Shown one piece after another: positions 63,969-64,000 of a stretch of 64,000 nucleotides of DNA. The position numbers and the translations under genes are program-made. Origin of the DNA: USCg-Taylor sp050740455 (lineage in GTDB: Bacteria; Pseudomonadota; Gammaproteobacteria; JACCXJ01); the NCBI GenBank assembly GCA_050740455.1, contig JBOIDF010000003.1, positions 1-64,000 of the forward strand, in the 5' to 3' direction. Position 1 is the stretch's first letter. Each line of letters starts with the position of its first letter. Below the pieces are notes generated by a model that was given only the letters and a program-made list of their open reading frames with translations, was not told the DNA's origin and did no database searches.

Positions 63969-64000
63969 GCTGTTCCATCCAAATTACTCTTAAAAGTGTG

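Overview
The window is a stretch of a GC-rich gammaproteobacterial chromosome. The evidence is the gene order ruvC-ruvA-ruvB-tolQ-tolR-tolA-tolB-pal-cpoB-queE-queC, a 16S-tRNA-Ile-tRNA-Ala-23S-5S operon, tyrS beside a murein endopeptidase and erpA, and gcvR next to a single-chain gcvP. An iron-sulfur APS/PAPS reductase with a CysB-type regulator and a TauE-type exporter, a K+-independent H+-pyrophosphatase, aa3-type oxidase subunit II and a YVTN/di-haem cytochrome suggest an aerobic sulfur- or metal-oxidising relative of the Chromatiales/Acidiferrobacterales. That placement is inference; I cannot name the genus.

Layout. 0-2.3 kb: VapBC-type toxin-antitoxin (TA) genes and broken genes. 2.6-7.9 kb: coxB, an M20 peptidase, a beta-hydroxyacid dehydrogenase and a patatin-like lipase. 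7.9-10.8 kb: a graveyard of gene ends (cytochrome tail, DUF433/DUF5615 pair, ABC permease tail, SbcD-like head, MoaE-like head, hydrolase with an internal amber codon) around one intact HIT gene. 11.1-15.1 kb: DUF4331 / TPR / HupE-UreJ-like unit. 15.2-17.3 kb: broken brnT with brnA and a headless DNA methylase. 17.2-19.8 kb: hppA with two tiny overlapping membrane ORFs. 20-30.3 kb: hydrolase, membrane protein, SDR, dacB, arfB, grxD, SmbP-like protein, gcvR, gcvP. 30.3-34.0 kb: a low-GC island, mostly on the minus strand, of TA-like genes, a broken nuclease-like gene, a truncated tyrosine recombinase and an attC-like hairpin, bracketed by a 37-bp imperfect direct repeat. 34.0-38.6 kb: YVTN cytochrome flanked by a 218-bp duplication of the end of the neighbouring hydrolase. 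38.7-42.8 kb: rraA-like, nitrilase, and a PepSY/response regulator/histidine kinase set. 42.9-51.5 kb: ruv, tol-pal and que genes. 51.7-54.9 kb: sulfur assimilation. 55.1-60.6 kb: rRNA operon on the minus strand. 60.8-64 kb: tyrS, M23 peptidase, erpA.

Two families of about 145-150 bp inverted-repeat elements without genes recur between genes (8.7, 10.96, 13.8, 38.6, 40.0, 40.6, 42.8 kb), often touching a stop or start codon. Gene fragments cluster around repeats and TA genes while housekeeping operons are intact. This points to recent local rearrangement and decay rather than poor sequence overall, although a few single-base lesions in homopolymers could be sequencing errors.

Best candidates for something undescribed are the DUF4331-TPR-HupE/UreJ unit, the two mobile repeat families, the integron-like island and the small overlapping membrane ORFs behind hppA.
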